Below are positions 13,913 through 19,905 of a stretch of DNA of 19,905 bases, in pieces (the first letter of the stretch is position 1; the number at the start of each line of letters is the position of its first letter). Source of the DNA: JAGUXG01 sp043798435 (GTDB lineage: Bacteria > UBA9089 > UBA9088 > JAGUXG01). Location of the stretch: positions 1-19,905 of the forward strand of contig JAZDOR010000202.1 of NCBI GenBank assembly GCA_043798435.1, given 5' to 3'. The notes under the pieces are model-generated. The model saw only the letters and a list, made by a program, of their open reading frames with translations, was not told where the DNA came from and made no database searches. The translations under genes and the position numbers were made by a program.

Positions 13913-14051
13913 AAAATTTCAAACAAAGGTGAACTGTCCCGTTTTTCTTATTTTTCTGGTAAAGCAAGGTATCACCCGGTTTCCAGTCAAGTTGTCTTGA
14001 TTCCTTGATAACCTTTAAATCGGTATCTGTTGCTTCGTTTATTTTTGCCAT
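13863..14051 (-). CDS. Small hypothetical protein, 3' end altered by a repeat
   Basis: About 62 aa from the ATG at 14051, which follows the stop of the ABC ATPase gene by three bases (a GTG at 14054 is an alternative). The first 38 residues look like real protein (ATDTDLKVIKESRQLDWKPGDTLLYQ). From about residue 38 the frame is simply the translation of the dispersed 24-bp repeat and what lies behind it (GTVHLCLKF...), and it overlaps the next ORF. Most likely a small gene truncated by the repeat. No family recognised. Confidence 0.4.
   Translation of the reverse strand: MAKINEATDTDLKVIKESRQLDWKPGDTLLYQKNKKNGTVHLCLKFYGSHYRYITGQPLYRQ
13917..13940. repeat. Dispersed 24-bp repeat (copy 2)
   Basis: It matches 2413-2436 at 22 of 24 positions (TTTCAAACAAAGGTGAAC then TGTCCC). 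In this copy it lies within the coding frame of the small gene downstream of the ABC ATPase. Confidence 0.7.
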
Positions 14052-14054
14052 CAC

Positions 14055-14708
14055 CTATTGCTCGCTGGGCAAAAGCCTTCCTCCTTCCAAAAGAAGGACA
14101 CTATCCGCCTGTTCTGCTAATCTTCTGTTATGAGTGACCATAACCATGCTCCTACTCTCTTCTTTTACTTTTTCCTTCAAAAGTGAAAAGACTTCATCTG
14201 CTGTCTGGGTATCAAGGCTTCCTGTTGGTTCATCAGCTAAAATTATCTCTGGTTCATTTATCAATGCCCTGGCAATAGCTGCCTTTTGCTGCTGCCCGCA
14301 AGATAACATCCCGGGAAGATTTTTCTCATATTTAGAAAGCCCAAGTGCGGAGATGAGGTTTTTTGCCCTATCCTTGGAATCTCTTCCAGATATACTTGTT
14401 GAAAGCAGGATATTCTCCATCAAAGATAGACCGGAAAGAAGGTTGTATGTTTGAAAGATAAAACCAATCTTTTTGTTTCTAAAGATGTTCAAGTCCCTTT
14501 CTTTTTGGGCATGTATATCCGTATCAAAGAAGAGCACCCTTCCTTTTGATGGTTTCATCAACCCACCAATGATATTGAGCAGGGTTGTCTTTCCAGAGCC
14601 AGAGGCGCCAATAATGGCTATAATCTCACCCTTTCTGAGCTCAAAGCTCACTTCGGACAAGACCTCTTCCTCTTCCCAAGCCTTGCAAACTTCTACTACT
14701 TGTAACAT
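14055..14708 (-). CDS. ABC transporter ATP-binding protein, LolD/MacB type
   Basis: 217 aa, a single nucleotide-binding domain of the LolD/MacB/FtsE class. Motifs: Walker A GASGSGKT (34-41), Q-loop Gln86 in FIFQTYNLL, signature LSCGQQQKAAIARAL (135-149), Walker B IILADEP (155-161), D-loop SLD, H-loop His193. The signature has Cys in place of the usual first Gly of LSGGQ, which is unusual and could affect ATP turnover. No permease (LolC/E- or MacB-like) is in the window. The gene lies 52 bp downstream of lgt, and Lgt creates the lipoproteins that a LolCDE system releases, so a Lol-like role fits the context; export of a peptide or drug remains possible. There is no good ribosome-binding site. 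Confidence 0.85.
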   Translation of the reverse strand: MLQVVEVCKAWEEEEVLSEVSFELRKGEIIAIIGASGSGKTTLLNIIGGLMKPSKGRVLFFDTDIHAQKERDLNIFRNKKIGFIFQTYNLLSGLSLMENILLSTSISGRDSKDRAKNLISALGLSKYEKNLPGMLSCGQQQKAAIARALINEPEIILADEPTGSLDTQTADEVFSLLKEKVKEESRSMVMVTHNRRLAEQADSVLLLEGGRLLPSEQ

Positions 14709-14743
14709 TTTTGTATGTAGTTCTAAGTTATAGGTTAAAGATT

Positions 14744-14768
14744 AACATAGAACATAGAACCTAGAACC
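14744..14768. repeat. Heptanucleotide repeat overlapping the lgt stop codon
   Basis: AACATAG, AACATAG, AACCTAG, AACC in strict 7-base register. On the minus strand its CTA at 14761-14763 is the TAG that ends lgt. Confidence 0.75.
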
Positions 14769-15510
14769 TTTTTAAGCTGACCGCTGAATACTTCCTTCTG
14801 CATCTCTTTATAAAAAATAAGCTAACAATAATGGTGGCTAACGAAATAAATTGGGTGAGCTTGAATCCAAACAAAACTTCTGGGGAATCGCCTCTCAAAA
14901 AGTCTATGAAGAACCTAACACTTGAGTAACCAATCAGATAGGTAAAAAAGATGGCTCCAGATTTACTTGGTTTCATTTTTACTATAAGGAAAAAGAGGAT
15001 GAGGCTTGCCGCAGATTCATAAACTTGAGTAGGATGGACAGCTACGGAAAGATACGGAAAATGGACTCCACAGATGGATTCTGTTTGTTTTCCATAGCAA
15101 CAGCCATTAAAGAAGCATCCCAATCTTCCGATAGAATAACCTAAGGCGATAGCTGGAGCGAAAATATCTGTAATCTGAAGGACTGGATACCCTTTTTTCT
15201 TCACATAAAAAATGCCGCTAACTACACCAAAGATAAGGGCACCCTGCCAGACAAAGCCAGCCCTTGCGAGGATAATATCAGAAGGATGAGAAAGGTAGTA
15301 TGGCAGGTCAAAAAAAACACAAAAGAGTCTTGCCCCGATAAGCCCGCAGAGAAAGGTAAGTAAGGATAAATCAACGATAAATTTCTTTTCTATCCCTTCA
15401 CGAGATGCTCTTCTTTCTGCCAAAGCAACCCCAGAAAGACAAGCAAGAGCCACACATAGCCCATAGCTATAAAGGGTAAGGGGACCAATCTTTAGTAATA
15501 TGGGGTGCAT
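14761..15510 (-). CDS. lgt: Prolipoprotein diacylglyceryl transferase (Lgt)
   Basis: 249 aa, normal length. This inner-membrane enzyme transfers diacylglycerol from phosphatidylglycerol to the lipobox cysteine of prolipoproteins. Seen: N-terminal HPILLKIGPLTLYSYGLCVA, GFVWQGALIFG (85-95), the Lgt signature GRLGCFFNGCCYG (128-140; the common form has N in place of the first C, but this C-rich form occurs in other Lgt), HPTQVYES (159-166), and VRFFIDFLRGD (198-208). About seven hydrophobic segments are present. The last residues (SAVSLKRF) run into repeat DNA, and the stop codon is inside a heptanucleotide repeat. It lies upstream of the Lol-type ATPase on the same strand. Substrates in this window include the Tat lipoprotein and the LptE-like protein. 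Confidence 0.95.
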   Translation of the reverse strand: MHPILLKIGPLTLYSYGLCVALACLSGVALAERRASREGIEKKFIVDLSLLTFLCGLIGARLFCVFFDLPYYLSHPSDIILARAGFVWQGALIFGVVSGIFYVKKKGYPVLQITDIFAPAIALGYSIGRLGCFFNGCCYGKQTESICGVHFPYLSVAVHPTQVYESAASLILFFLIVKMKPSKSGAIFFTYLIGYSSVRFFIDFLRGDSPEVLFGFKLTQFISLATIIVSLFFIKRCRRKYSAVSLKRF

Positions 15511-15517
15511 ATTTTAA

Positions 15518-15597
15518 TTGTGAATCGTGAATTGCGAATCGTGAATTGAGGGAAAAACAGATTCGCGATCCGCGATTCGCAATTAGCGATTATTACA
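15518..15597. repeat. Heptanucleotide hairpin repeat
   Basis: Left arm: GAATCGT, GAATTGC, GAATCGT, GAATTGA (about 15522-15549). Right arm: ATTCGCGATCCGCGATTCGC and AATTAGCGATT (about 15561-15591), complementary to it. It belongs to the same family as 1804-1838 and 15943-15968. It fills the gap between the lgt start and the 3' end of the H-box gene. Confidence 0.8.
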
Positions 15598-15826
15598 ACA
15601 TCTTTCCACCCAAAGAGAGGAAAAGTTCTGTATCCTTTGTCTTTTTGAGCCTTTCAATAGCCCTCTCTGTAGCCTTTATCGCATTCTCCATGAGCTTCTC
15701 ATTTTTGGTCACAGTATAGACACTAAGCCCGCCACTTATCACTGTAAAATCGTTCAACAGATCGTGCCTCAAGGTGCTTAGGGCTTCAATAAATCGCCTC
15801 ATTCTATCTTCTGCCTCTTCTTCCAT
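15593..15826 (-). CDS. Stand-alone histidine-kinase-dimerisation-like (H-box) protein
   Basis: 77 aa from the ATG at 15826. The motif LRHDLLNDFTVISGGL (19-34, with His21) is like the phospho-accepting H-box of the HisKA/Spo0B class (compare 'RHDxxNxLxVIxGxL'), followed by a second helix (NAIKATERAIERLKK), as in a two-helix dimerisation hairpin. No ATPase or receiver domain follows, so if real it is a phosphotransfer or dimerisation module only. The open frame extends to 16021, but the extra 65 codons are the translation of repeat elements and overlap the neighbouring gene, so the shorter form was chosen. Repeats of the same family flank it on both sides. The ribosome-binding site is weak. Unproven as a functional gene. 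Confidence 0.5.
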   Translation of the reverse strand: MEEEAEDRMRRFIEALSTLRHDLLNDFTVISGGLSVYTVTKNEKLMENAIKATERAIERLKKTKDTELFLSLGGKML

Positions 15827-15844
15827 TCTAAACAAGTTAAAATT

Positions 15845-15935
15845 GGACGCAGATTTTCGCAGATCTTTAAGATAATATCTTAAAATTTTACACTTCTTGG
15901 TTTGAAATCCTGAAAATCTGCGTTTATCTGCGTCC
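15845..15935. repeat. 91-bp imperfect hairpin repeat
   Basis: Arms GGACGCAGATTTTCGCAGAT (15845-15864) and its near-complement at 15916-15935 (17 of 20 positions) each contain the word GCAGAT twice. An inner perfect palindrome TTTAAGAT-AAT-ATCTTAAA lies at 15866-15884. A typical small hairpin element without coding capacity. Confidence 0.85.
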
Positions 15936-15942
15936 AAAAAAA

Positions 15943-15968
15943 ATCCGCGATCCGAGATTCGCAATTCA
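15943..15968. repeat. Heptanucleotide repeat, third copy of the GATTCGC family
   Basis: ATCCGCG, ATCCGAG, ATTCGCA, ATTCAC directly adjoin the hairpin at 15845-15935 and end exactly before the stop codon of the histidine phosphatase gene. Confidence 0.65.
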
Positions 15969-16598
15969 CTAAAAATCTTCCCTTCTTTCCTTTGAAGGCT
16001 TATAAAGATGATGCCCCTCATTCATAGAGATAAGGGAAAGTCCAGAGACAGCACGCTCAACCCGACTTATAGCACAAGAGTCCTGCCGAACCTTCCAGAA
16101 ACAAGAAAGCGGTAGGCCCAAAACATGAAGAAGAATAATCTTAATCACTACCCGATGACTCACTAAGATGAAAAAGTTGCAGGAAGAAAGAGCTTCCTCA
16201 AAAACCTTTACTGCCCTATCCCTCACATCCTTCAGAGACTCTCCCCCTGGAAATTTAACCTTATCAGGTTCTTCTCTCCACTTTTGATATATAACTGGAA
16301 AATCCCTCTGGACATCCTCTTGTAAGAGTCCCTGCCAATCTCCATAATCAATATCAATCAAATCACTTACTTCTTTTGGCTTCAAATTATGGGGCCTTCC
16401 CAAAATTTGGGCAGTTACCAAAGAGCGCTTAAGCGGCGAGGTGTGGATAGCATCAACACTAACCTCCGCTAAAAGGGTTGAGGTCTTTTCTGCATGACGG
16501 ATGCCTGTCCTATTCAGCTCAACCTCTGCCCTTCCCCTGAAAATCTGCTTCTTATTCCAGTCTGTCTGGGCATGTCTAACTAAGATACATTCACTCAT
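15969..16598 (-). CDS. Histidine phosphatase family protein (phosphoglycerate mutase/CobC-like)
   Basis: 209 aa. The N-terminal ILVRHAQTDWN carries the catalytic RH motif (Arg8, His9). Further motifs are LNRTGIRHAE, HTSPLKRSLVTA (second Arg), IDIDYGDWQG and FILVSHRVVIK with the second catalytic His (148). The family includes cofactor-dependent phosphoglycerate mutases, alpha-ribazole phosphatase CobC and SixA-like protein-histidine phosphatases; length and GDWQG fit the CobC/GpmB subgroup best, but the substrate cannot be told. The ATG at 16598 was chosen because GAGG lies 8 nt upstream; an ATG at 16622 lacks a site. It is the last gene of the run that begins with fhs, after a 67-bp gap occupied by a repeat. 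Confidence 0.88.
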   Translation of the reverse strand: MSECILVRHAQTDWNKKQIFRGRAEVELNRTGIRHAEKTSTLLAEVSVDAIHTSPLKRSLVTAQILGRPHNLKPKEVSDLIDIDYGDWQGLLQEDVQRDFPVIYQKWREEPDKVKFPGGESLKDVRDRAVKVFEEALSSCNFFILVSHRVVIKIILLHVLGLPLSCFWKVRQDSCAISRVERAVSGLSLISMNEGHHLYKPSKERREDF

Positions 16599-16620
16599 AT
16601 TACTAACCTCACAAAAGTTC

Positions 16621-16663
16621 ATTGAGTTTTTTGAGTTTCTAAACTCACTAAACTTATTAAACT
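16621..16663. repeat. 9-bp stuttering hairpin repeat
   Basis: Left words TTGAGTTTT, TTGAGTTTC; right words TAAACTCAC, TAAACTTAT, TAAACTAT. The two sides are complementary. It occupies the gap between the acetyltransferase and histidine phosphatase genes. Confidence 0.65.
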
Positions 16664-16665
16664 AT

Positions 16666-17163
16666 TTACCTCCACAATCCATCTCTACCTATTCCTGACT
16701 TAAATGTTGACTTAAAAGCCAACAACTTTTTTCTATAGATAATCTTGTTCTTTCCTGAGAGTTCAGGACTTTCTGAAAATCCCATAGCCGAATAAAAGTT
16801 CATTGTGGCTGGGTCATTTGGCACTTCTAACTTCAGCCATTCAGACCGAAAGCTCTTTAATGTCTGCTCAACATACTCAACCAATTTTTTTCCTATTCCC
16901 CTTCTTTGCCAGTCAGGCCGGACAGCAAGCCAGGTTATCTCGTATTCATTGCTTGGTCGCATCACATACCCAATCAAGCCAATTACCTGAGAAAGTTCCT
17001 TCTCAACAAAGAAGCCTTTTACTTCTATAGCTACTGATTCTCCTGCATACTCCTCTAACTCTTCCTTCAGCTTCTTTACCCCTAATGGGTTAAAATCCTT
17101 TGGATACTCCGCAAATATACCCACAGCCTGCTCTATATCCTCTTCTTCTAATTTACAAATCAT
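16666..17163 (-). CDS. GNAT family N-acetyltransferase
   Basis: 165 aa. GNAT motif A is clear: ITWLAVRPDWQRRGIGKKLVEYVE (76-99) with the acetyl-CoA pyrophosphate-binding QRRGIG. Motif B follows: LKLEVPNDPATMNFYSAMGFSES, the usual 'N-x-x-A-x-x-F-Y-x-x-x-G-F' arrangement. The acceptor substrate is unknown. The start codon overlaps the tadA stop as ATGA, so it is translated together with tadA. RimI-like protein acetylation or small-molecule acetylation are both possible. Confidence 0.9.
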   Translation of the reverse strand: MICKLEEEDIEQAVGIFAEYPKDFNPLGVKKLKEELEEYAGESVAIEVKGFFVEKELSQVIGLIGYVMRPSNEYEITWLAVRPDWQRRGIGKKLVEYVEQTLKSFRSEWLKLEVPNDPATMNFYSAMGFSESPELSGKNKIIYRKKLLAFKSTFKSGIGRDGLWR

Positions 17164-17594
17164 CTTAGGGTCTTGAAAAATTCTGATAGTATCTCACTAC
17201 ACTCATTACTCAAGATACCACCCTCTATCTTAATCGTATGATTTAAGTCCTGAAGGAAATTATCTCCTTCCTTTTTCCAGGTATTAGAATTCGCTCCAAA
17301 GATAAGTCTTTCAATTCTATAAAGAAACATTGCCCCATAACACATTGTGCAAGGCTCTAAGGTCACATATAAACTTACGCCACATAGCCATTTATCCTTT
17401 GAAAGTTTAAAAGCATCTCTTAAAGCAAGAATCTCTGCATGTGCTGTAGGGTCAAGCCTTTCTTCTACCTCATTATGCCTTCTGGCTATAATTTTGCCAT
17501 CTAAGACAGCAACCGCCCCAATTGGAACCTCACCCTTAGCCTTTGCCTTCTCTGCCTCTTTTAAGGCTTCCTGGATAAACTGCTCGTCAGACAT
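17160..17594 (-). CDS. tadA: tRNA-specific adenosine deaminase TadA-like
   Basis: 144 aa, close to the usual length. A zinc-dependent deaminase: PTAHAEILAL (49-58) with the zinc His and catalytic Glu (HAE), and TLEPCTMCYGAMFLYRIERLIFGA with both zinc cysteines (82, 85). The TadA family converts A34 to inosine in tRNA-Arg(ACG). The order of motifs fits TadA, but guanine or cytosine deaminases of the same fold are not excluded: the TadA-typical 'PCxMCxGAI' appears here as PCTMCYGAMF. It overlaps the acetyltransferase gene downstream, and its ATG directly follows the TGA of the retropepsin-like gene. Confidence 0.85.
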   Translation of the reverse strand: MSDEQFIQEALKEAEKAKAKGEVPIGAVAVLDGKIIARRHNEVEERLDPTAHAEILALRDAFKLSKDKWLCGVSLYVTLEPCTMCYGAMFLYRIERLIFGANSNTWKKEGDNFLQDLNHTIKIEGGILSNECSEILSEFFKTLR

Positions 17595-18011
17595 TCACGG
17601 TTTTATCCAAAGCAAACACCAAAATCTTTGGACTTTATCTGCGATATAAAAAAGATTTCTCTTTCCATCAAGCAGAATGACCCATTGATTTAATATATCT
17701 TTTCCTATGAGACCAACATTGTTATTGGTTGAAAGAACCTTCATTCTTAAAAATCTATGGTTGAATATCAAAATGTCAGCAAAGTAAACTGGACGATACT
17801 CAATCCTTCCAAGATAATCTTTAACTGGCTCATGAGTTTTCGGTTGGAATCCCAATTTAGCAATGATACTTTTTGGAATAGTGGTTTTGTCTGCTCCTGT
17901 ATCAAGATTACATTTAATCTCTTTTTCGCTCTCTCCGCTAATTGGATGCGTTATTTTGATCTTTAAAGCTGGAGCTGGTAGAACATAACTGCTGTTATAT
18001 TTACATTGCAT
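17595..18011 (-). CDS. Retropepsin-like aspartic protease
   Basis: 138 aa. CNLDTGADKTTIPKSIIAKLGF contains the DTGA catalytic signature of clan AA aspartic proteases, and the C-terminal GLIGKDILNQWVILLDG matches the conserved 'GxIGxDxL' segment. One catalytic Asp per chain, so it would work as a dimer like retroviral protease. There is no transmembrane segment, so it is probably cytoplasmic. The first codons overlap the DUF5678-like gene by 11 bp. Small bacterial retropepsins beside a short DUF5678-type gene are known as a recurring pair; substrates are unknown. There is no sign of a retroelement nearby. Confidence 0.8.
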   Translation of the reverse strand: MQCKYNSSYVLPAPALKIKITHPISGESEKEIKCNLDTGADKTTIPKSIIAKLGFQPKTHEPVKDYLGRIEYRPVYFADILIFNHRFLRMKVLSTNNNVGLIGKDILNQWVILLDGKRNLFYIADKVQRFWCLLWIKP

Positions 18012-18297
18012 CGTTGCAACTCCCTTCTAATGAAGACATCTCAATAACTTCTGGTTCTACTCCCAAGCGACCAATATACATAGGAAAATAACCTTGTTCC
18101 TCATAAACCCTCATTGCCAATTCTATCTCATCGTCTCCATCTGCTACGACCTTTCCTCCCAGGACTGCCACAAACCTTCCCCTTGAATATTCCTTGAGAA
18201 GCTCCTTCTCCATCCCTAAAAATGCCTTCATCTCTTTTAATGCCCTTTCTTCTGCTTCAGAAGGAGAAATAATTGGGATGAATATCTTGTTTTTCAA
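18001..18297 (-). CDS. DUF5678-like small protein
   Basis: 98 aa, starting at TTG (no in-frame ATG nearby). The central part GRFVAVLGGKVVADGDDEIELAMRVYEE followed by YIGRLGVEPEVIEM fits the small DUF5678 type ('W/F-V-A-V-x-x-G-x-V-V-A-x-G-x-d' then a helix). Its function is unknown. It overlaps the retropepsin-like gene by 11 bp, which supports a functional pair, perhaps substrate or regulator of the protease (inference). Confidence 0.65.
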   Translation of the reverse strand: MKNKIFIPIISPSEAEERALKEMKAFLGMEKELLKEYSRGRFVAVLGGKVVADGDDEIELAMRVYEEQGYFPMYIGRLGVEPEVIEMSSLEGSCNDAM

Positions 18298-18317
18298 TCT
18301 TCTTATATCATTTCCAG

Positions 18318-18953
18318 TTACAGGAACTGGATCGCTCCCTTCTTTTTCTTTTTAATTAAACCTGCGTCAATACCCCATTGGCAATCCTTATATCTCTCCA
18401 CTGGTTTTCTTTCTCTGAATATTCTTTCAAACTCGACGCATCCATTTTCTGCTTCCTCTATCCTTTTTACTGGATCAAATAGTTCGGCTTTTTCCCACAG
18501 TAACTCAAAATAATCATATTTTTCCTGGGCCTCCTTTACCGAAAAGGCTATATATCCATTTCGTTCTTCCTCAAGGGCTTCGTGTTTCAATGAAACTTGA
18601 ATATACCCTCTATCTACTACCTTAAAATGTTCTTCTTCCCTGGTATTTAACCATCTCATCTCCACCTTTCCTTCTTTTGCCCATCTCAAAAAGGCAACAG
18701 ATTTAACATCATAGTGTGGACCAAATAAAAACCTGATCTTTATCTCCTCATCTATAAGTTCCTGCATCCTTTCTTTGATCTCTTCATCTTCCATAAATCT
18801 TGAATTGCCTTCCCCTCCAAGAAAACAAAACTCCTCTTTACACCCCGACATTATTTTCATGCAGTTCTTCTTTCCTTCTTCCGGGCCTTCCCAATATTTC
18901 CTGCCTAAAAAAAGCCCTTTAGGATATACCCAAATCTTCTTAAAAATTTTCAT
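18318..18953 (-). CDS. Phospholipase D-like (single HxK) protein
   Basis: 211 aa. The middle part looks like half of a PLD-fold domain: FCFLGGEGNSRFMEDEEIKE (nucleotide or strand region), IKIRFLFGPHYDVKS, KVEMRWLNTREEEHFKVVDRGYIQVS with His109-x-Lys111 and Asp114 (HxK-x2-D), then a helix ending in FELLWEKAELFD, as in many single-HKD proteins. PLD-family enzymes cleave phosphodiesters; with one motif it would have to dimerise. The C-terminus is very lysine-rich (KKKKKG). It lies 6 nt after the fhs stop and 20 bp before the DUF5678-like gene, so in the same operon. The family call rests on pattern only. Confidence 0.5.
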   Translation of the reverse strand: MKIFKKIWVYPKGLFLGRKYWEGPEEGKKNCMKIMSGCKEEFCFLGGEGNSRFMEDEEIKERMQELIDEEIKIRFLFGPHYDVKSVAFLRWAKEGKVEMRWLNTREEEHFKVVDRGYIQVSLKHEALEEERNGYIAFSVKEAQEKYDYFELLWEKAELFDPVKRIEEAENGCVEFERIFRERKPVERYKDCQWGIDAGLIKKKKKGAIQFL

Positions 18954-18959
18954 CTTTTC

Positions 18960-19905
18960 TTAAAATAACCCGACCACCTTTCCTTCCTCATCCATATCAA
19001 CCTTTGTTCCTGCAGGAATAGAGGGAAGCCCTGGCATAGTTCTCATTGCACCGCATAAGGGATACAAGAATCCTGCACCAACAGAGGCGTTTATATCCCT
19101 TACTGGAAAGTCAAAGCCTTCTGGTCTTCCTTTAAGAGTAGGGTCATGGGATAATGATAGATGAGTCTTAGCCATACATATCGGAAGTTTATCGTATCCA
19201 AACTCTGTATAGAGCTTTATCTTCTTCTCTGCCAAAGGCTCATAGACAACCCTCTTTGCCCCATATATCTTAGTAGCAATCGTCTCTATCTTCTCTTTTA
19301 TTGATGCCTCCAATGGATATAAGAACCTGAAATCCTTTGGTTCATTGCATGCATGGACAACCTTTTCTGCAAGCTCCTCTGCACCCTTTCCACCCTCTGA
19401 CCAATGGGTGCAAGGGACTGCATCTAAGGCACCGACTTCTTTGGCTATCTTTCGTACACACTCAATCTCCTTGTCTGTATCTGGGGTGAACCTGTTTATG
19501 GCTACAACAACAGGAAGTCCGTGTAGCTTCATATTCTCTATCTGCTTTGCCAGATTGCAACACCCTTCCTCTAAGGCAGGAATATTCTCTTTGCAAAGAT
19601 CTGGGTCCAAAGGCTTTCCAGCCACGACAGTGAATTTACCTGAGTGCATCTTCAATGCTCTGATAGTTGCCACCAGCACTACTACATCTGGAACAAGCCC
19701 TGAGTATCTGCATTTTATATTCAAAAACTTCTCTGCACCAATATCCGCACCGAATCCAGACTCTGTAACCACATAGTCAGCACACCTTGTGGCAATCATA
19801 TCTGCCAGGATTGAGTTGTTCCCATGGGCTATATTGGCAAAGGGACCTGCATGGACAAAGGCAGGTGTTCCCTCTAATGTTTGCATAAGGTTTGGCTTGA
19901 TGGCA
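18960..19905 (-). CDS. fhs: Formate-tetrahydrofolate ligase, C-terminal part (runs off the window)
   Basis: The 3' 314 codons of fhs; the 5' part lies beyond the right edge (the frame is open to 19905, reading AIKPNLMQTLEGTP). The enzyme makes 10-formyl-tetrahydrofolate from formate, ATP and THF. Recognised blocks: TPAFVHAGPFANIAHGNNS, DYVVTESGFGADIGAEKF, PDVVVLVATIRALK, PVVVAINRFTPDTDKE, ICMAKTHLSLSHDP, RPEGFDFPVRDI, GFLYPLCGAMRTMPGLP. The full family length is about 555-590 aa, so slightly over half is present. It is the most upstream visible gene of the run ending at the histidine phosphatase. It would serve the methyl branch of the Wood-Ljungdahl route or purine/formyl-Met synthesis; the window does not decide. 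Confidence 0.97.
   Translation of the reverse strand, partial: AIKPNLMQTLEGTPAFVHAGPFANIAHGNNSILADMIATRCADYVVTESGFGADIGAEKFLNIKCRYSGLVPDVVVLVATIRALKMHSGKFTVVAGKPLDPDLCKENIPALEEGCCNLAKQIENMKLHGLPVVVAINRFTPDTDKEIECVRKIAKEVGALDAVPCTHWSEGGKGAEELAEKVVHACNEPKDFRFLYPLEASIKEKIETIATKIYGAKRVVYEPLAEKKIKLYTEFGYDKLPICMAKTHLSLSHDPTLKGRPEGFDFPVRDINASVGAGFLYPLCGAMRTMPGLPSIPAGTKVDMDEEGKVVGLF

Noticed and set aside
15827..16021. N-terminal extension of the H-box gene to the first ATG at 16021
   Set aside because: The extra codons translate repeat DNA (the hairpin at 15845-15935 and the GATTCGC repeat) and overlap the neighbouring phosphatase gene by 53 bp; the ATG at 15826 gives a clean domain.
17595..18011. 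Retroelement origin of the retropepsin-like gene
   Set aside because: No reverse transcriptase, integrase or terminal repeats nearby; the gene sits in a tight chromosomal operon with a DUF5678-like partner.
19345..19776. Long plus-strand ORF opposite fhs, and similar ones opposite valS, uvrB and the ABC ATPase gene
   Set aside because: They are antisense to genes with unmistakable motifs and have no ribosome-binding sites or protein-like composition.

Overview
The window looks like a piece of chromosome from an uncultivated, AT-rich Gram-negative bacterium. Outer-membrane-type barrels, an LptE-like lipoprotein, Lgt and a Lol-type ABC ATPase all imply a lipoprotein-bearing outer membrane. The GreA is the long fusion form known from Chlamydiae and relatives, which points toward the PVC superphylum or a nearby candidate phylum (inference only; there is no rRNA here). 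Almost all genes are on the minus strand; the only plus-strand unit is a toxin-antitoxin remnant.

Layout, left to right. (1) 1-2290: envelope and secreted proteins: a Tat lipoprotein with an extreme Tyr/Ser/Asn tail, two small beta-barrels, and a membrane-anchored coiled-coil protein. (2) 2444-7190: a recombined, accessory-looking segment. A full uvrB is the last gene of a leftward operon carrying two small unknown proteins, a HARE-HTH/nuclease-like protein and a zinc-ribbon protein. A divergent promoter pair, built on one inverted repeat, separates this operon from an antitoxin gene and a frameshifted MazF-like toxin. Next come a 327-bp piece of a second, diverged uvrB and a probable Fic scrap. 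(3) 7276-12710: a GreA fusion protein and valyl-tRNA synthetase. The valS reading frame is interrupted, in frame, by at least three separate blocks of repeat DNA. (4) 13037-15510: envelope biogenesis: LptE-like protein, small ORFs, LolD-like ATPase, Lgt. (5) 15593-19905: a tiny H-box protein, then (in transcription order from the right) fhs, a PLD-like protein, DUF5678-like protein, retropepsin-like protein, tadA, GNAT acetyltransferase and histidine phosphatase, packed with overlaps or very short gaps, so probably one operon.

The most striking feature is a population of short 'stuttering' repeats. In each, a word of usually 7 (sometimes 8-10) bases is reiterated two to five times with small variations, and in several cases the complementary word is reiterated on the other side to make a hairpin. 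At least a dozen different words occur, mostly between genes, but some lie inside valS and one supplies the stop codon of lgt. They resemble in style the heptanucleotide STRR repeats of cyanobacteria and, where they sit in genes, the Rickettsia palindromic elements, but the words are different and mutually unrelated. No CRISPR, tRNA, rRNA or complete insertion sequence was seen.
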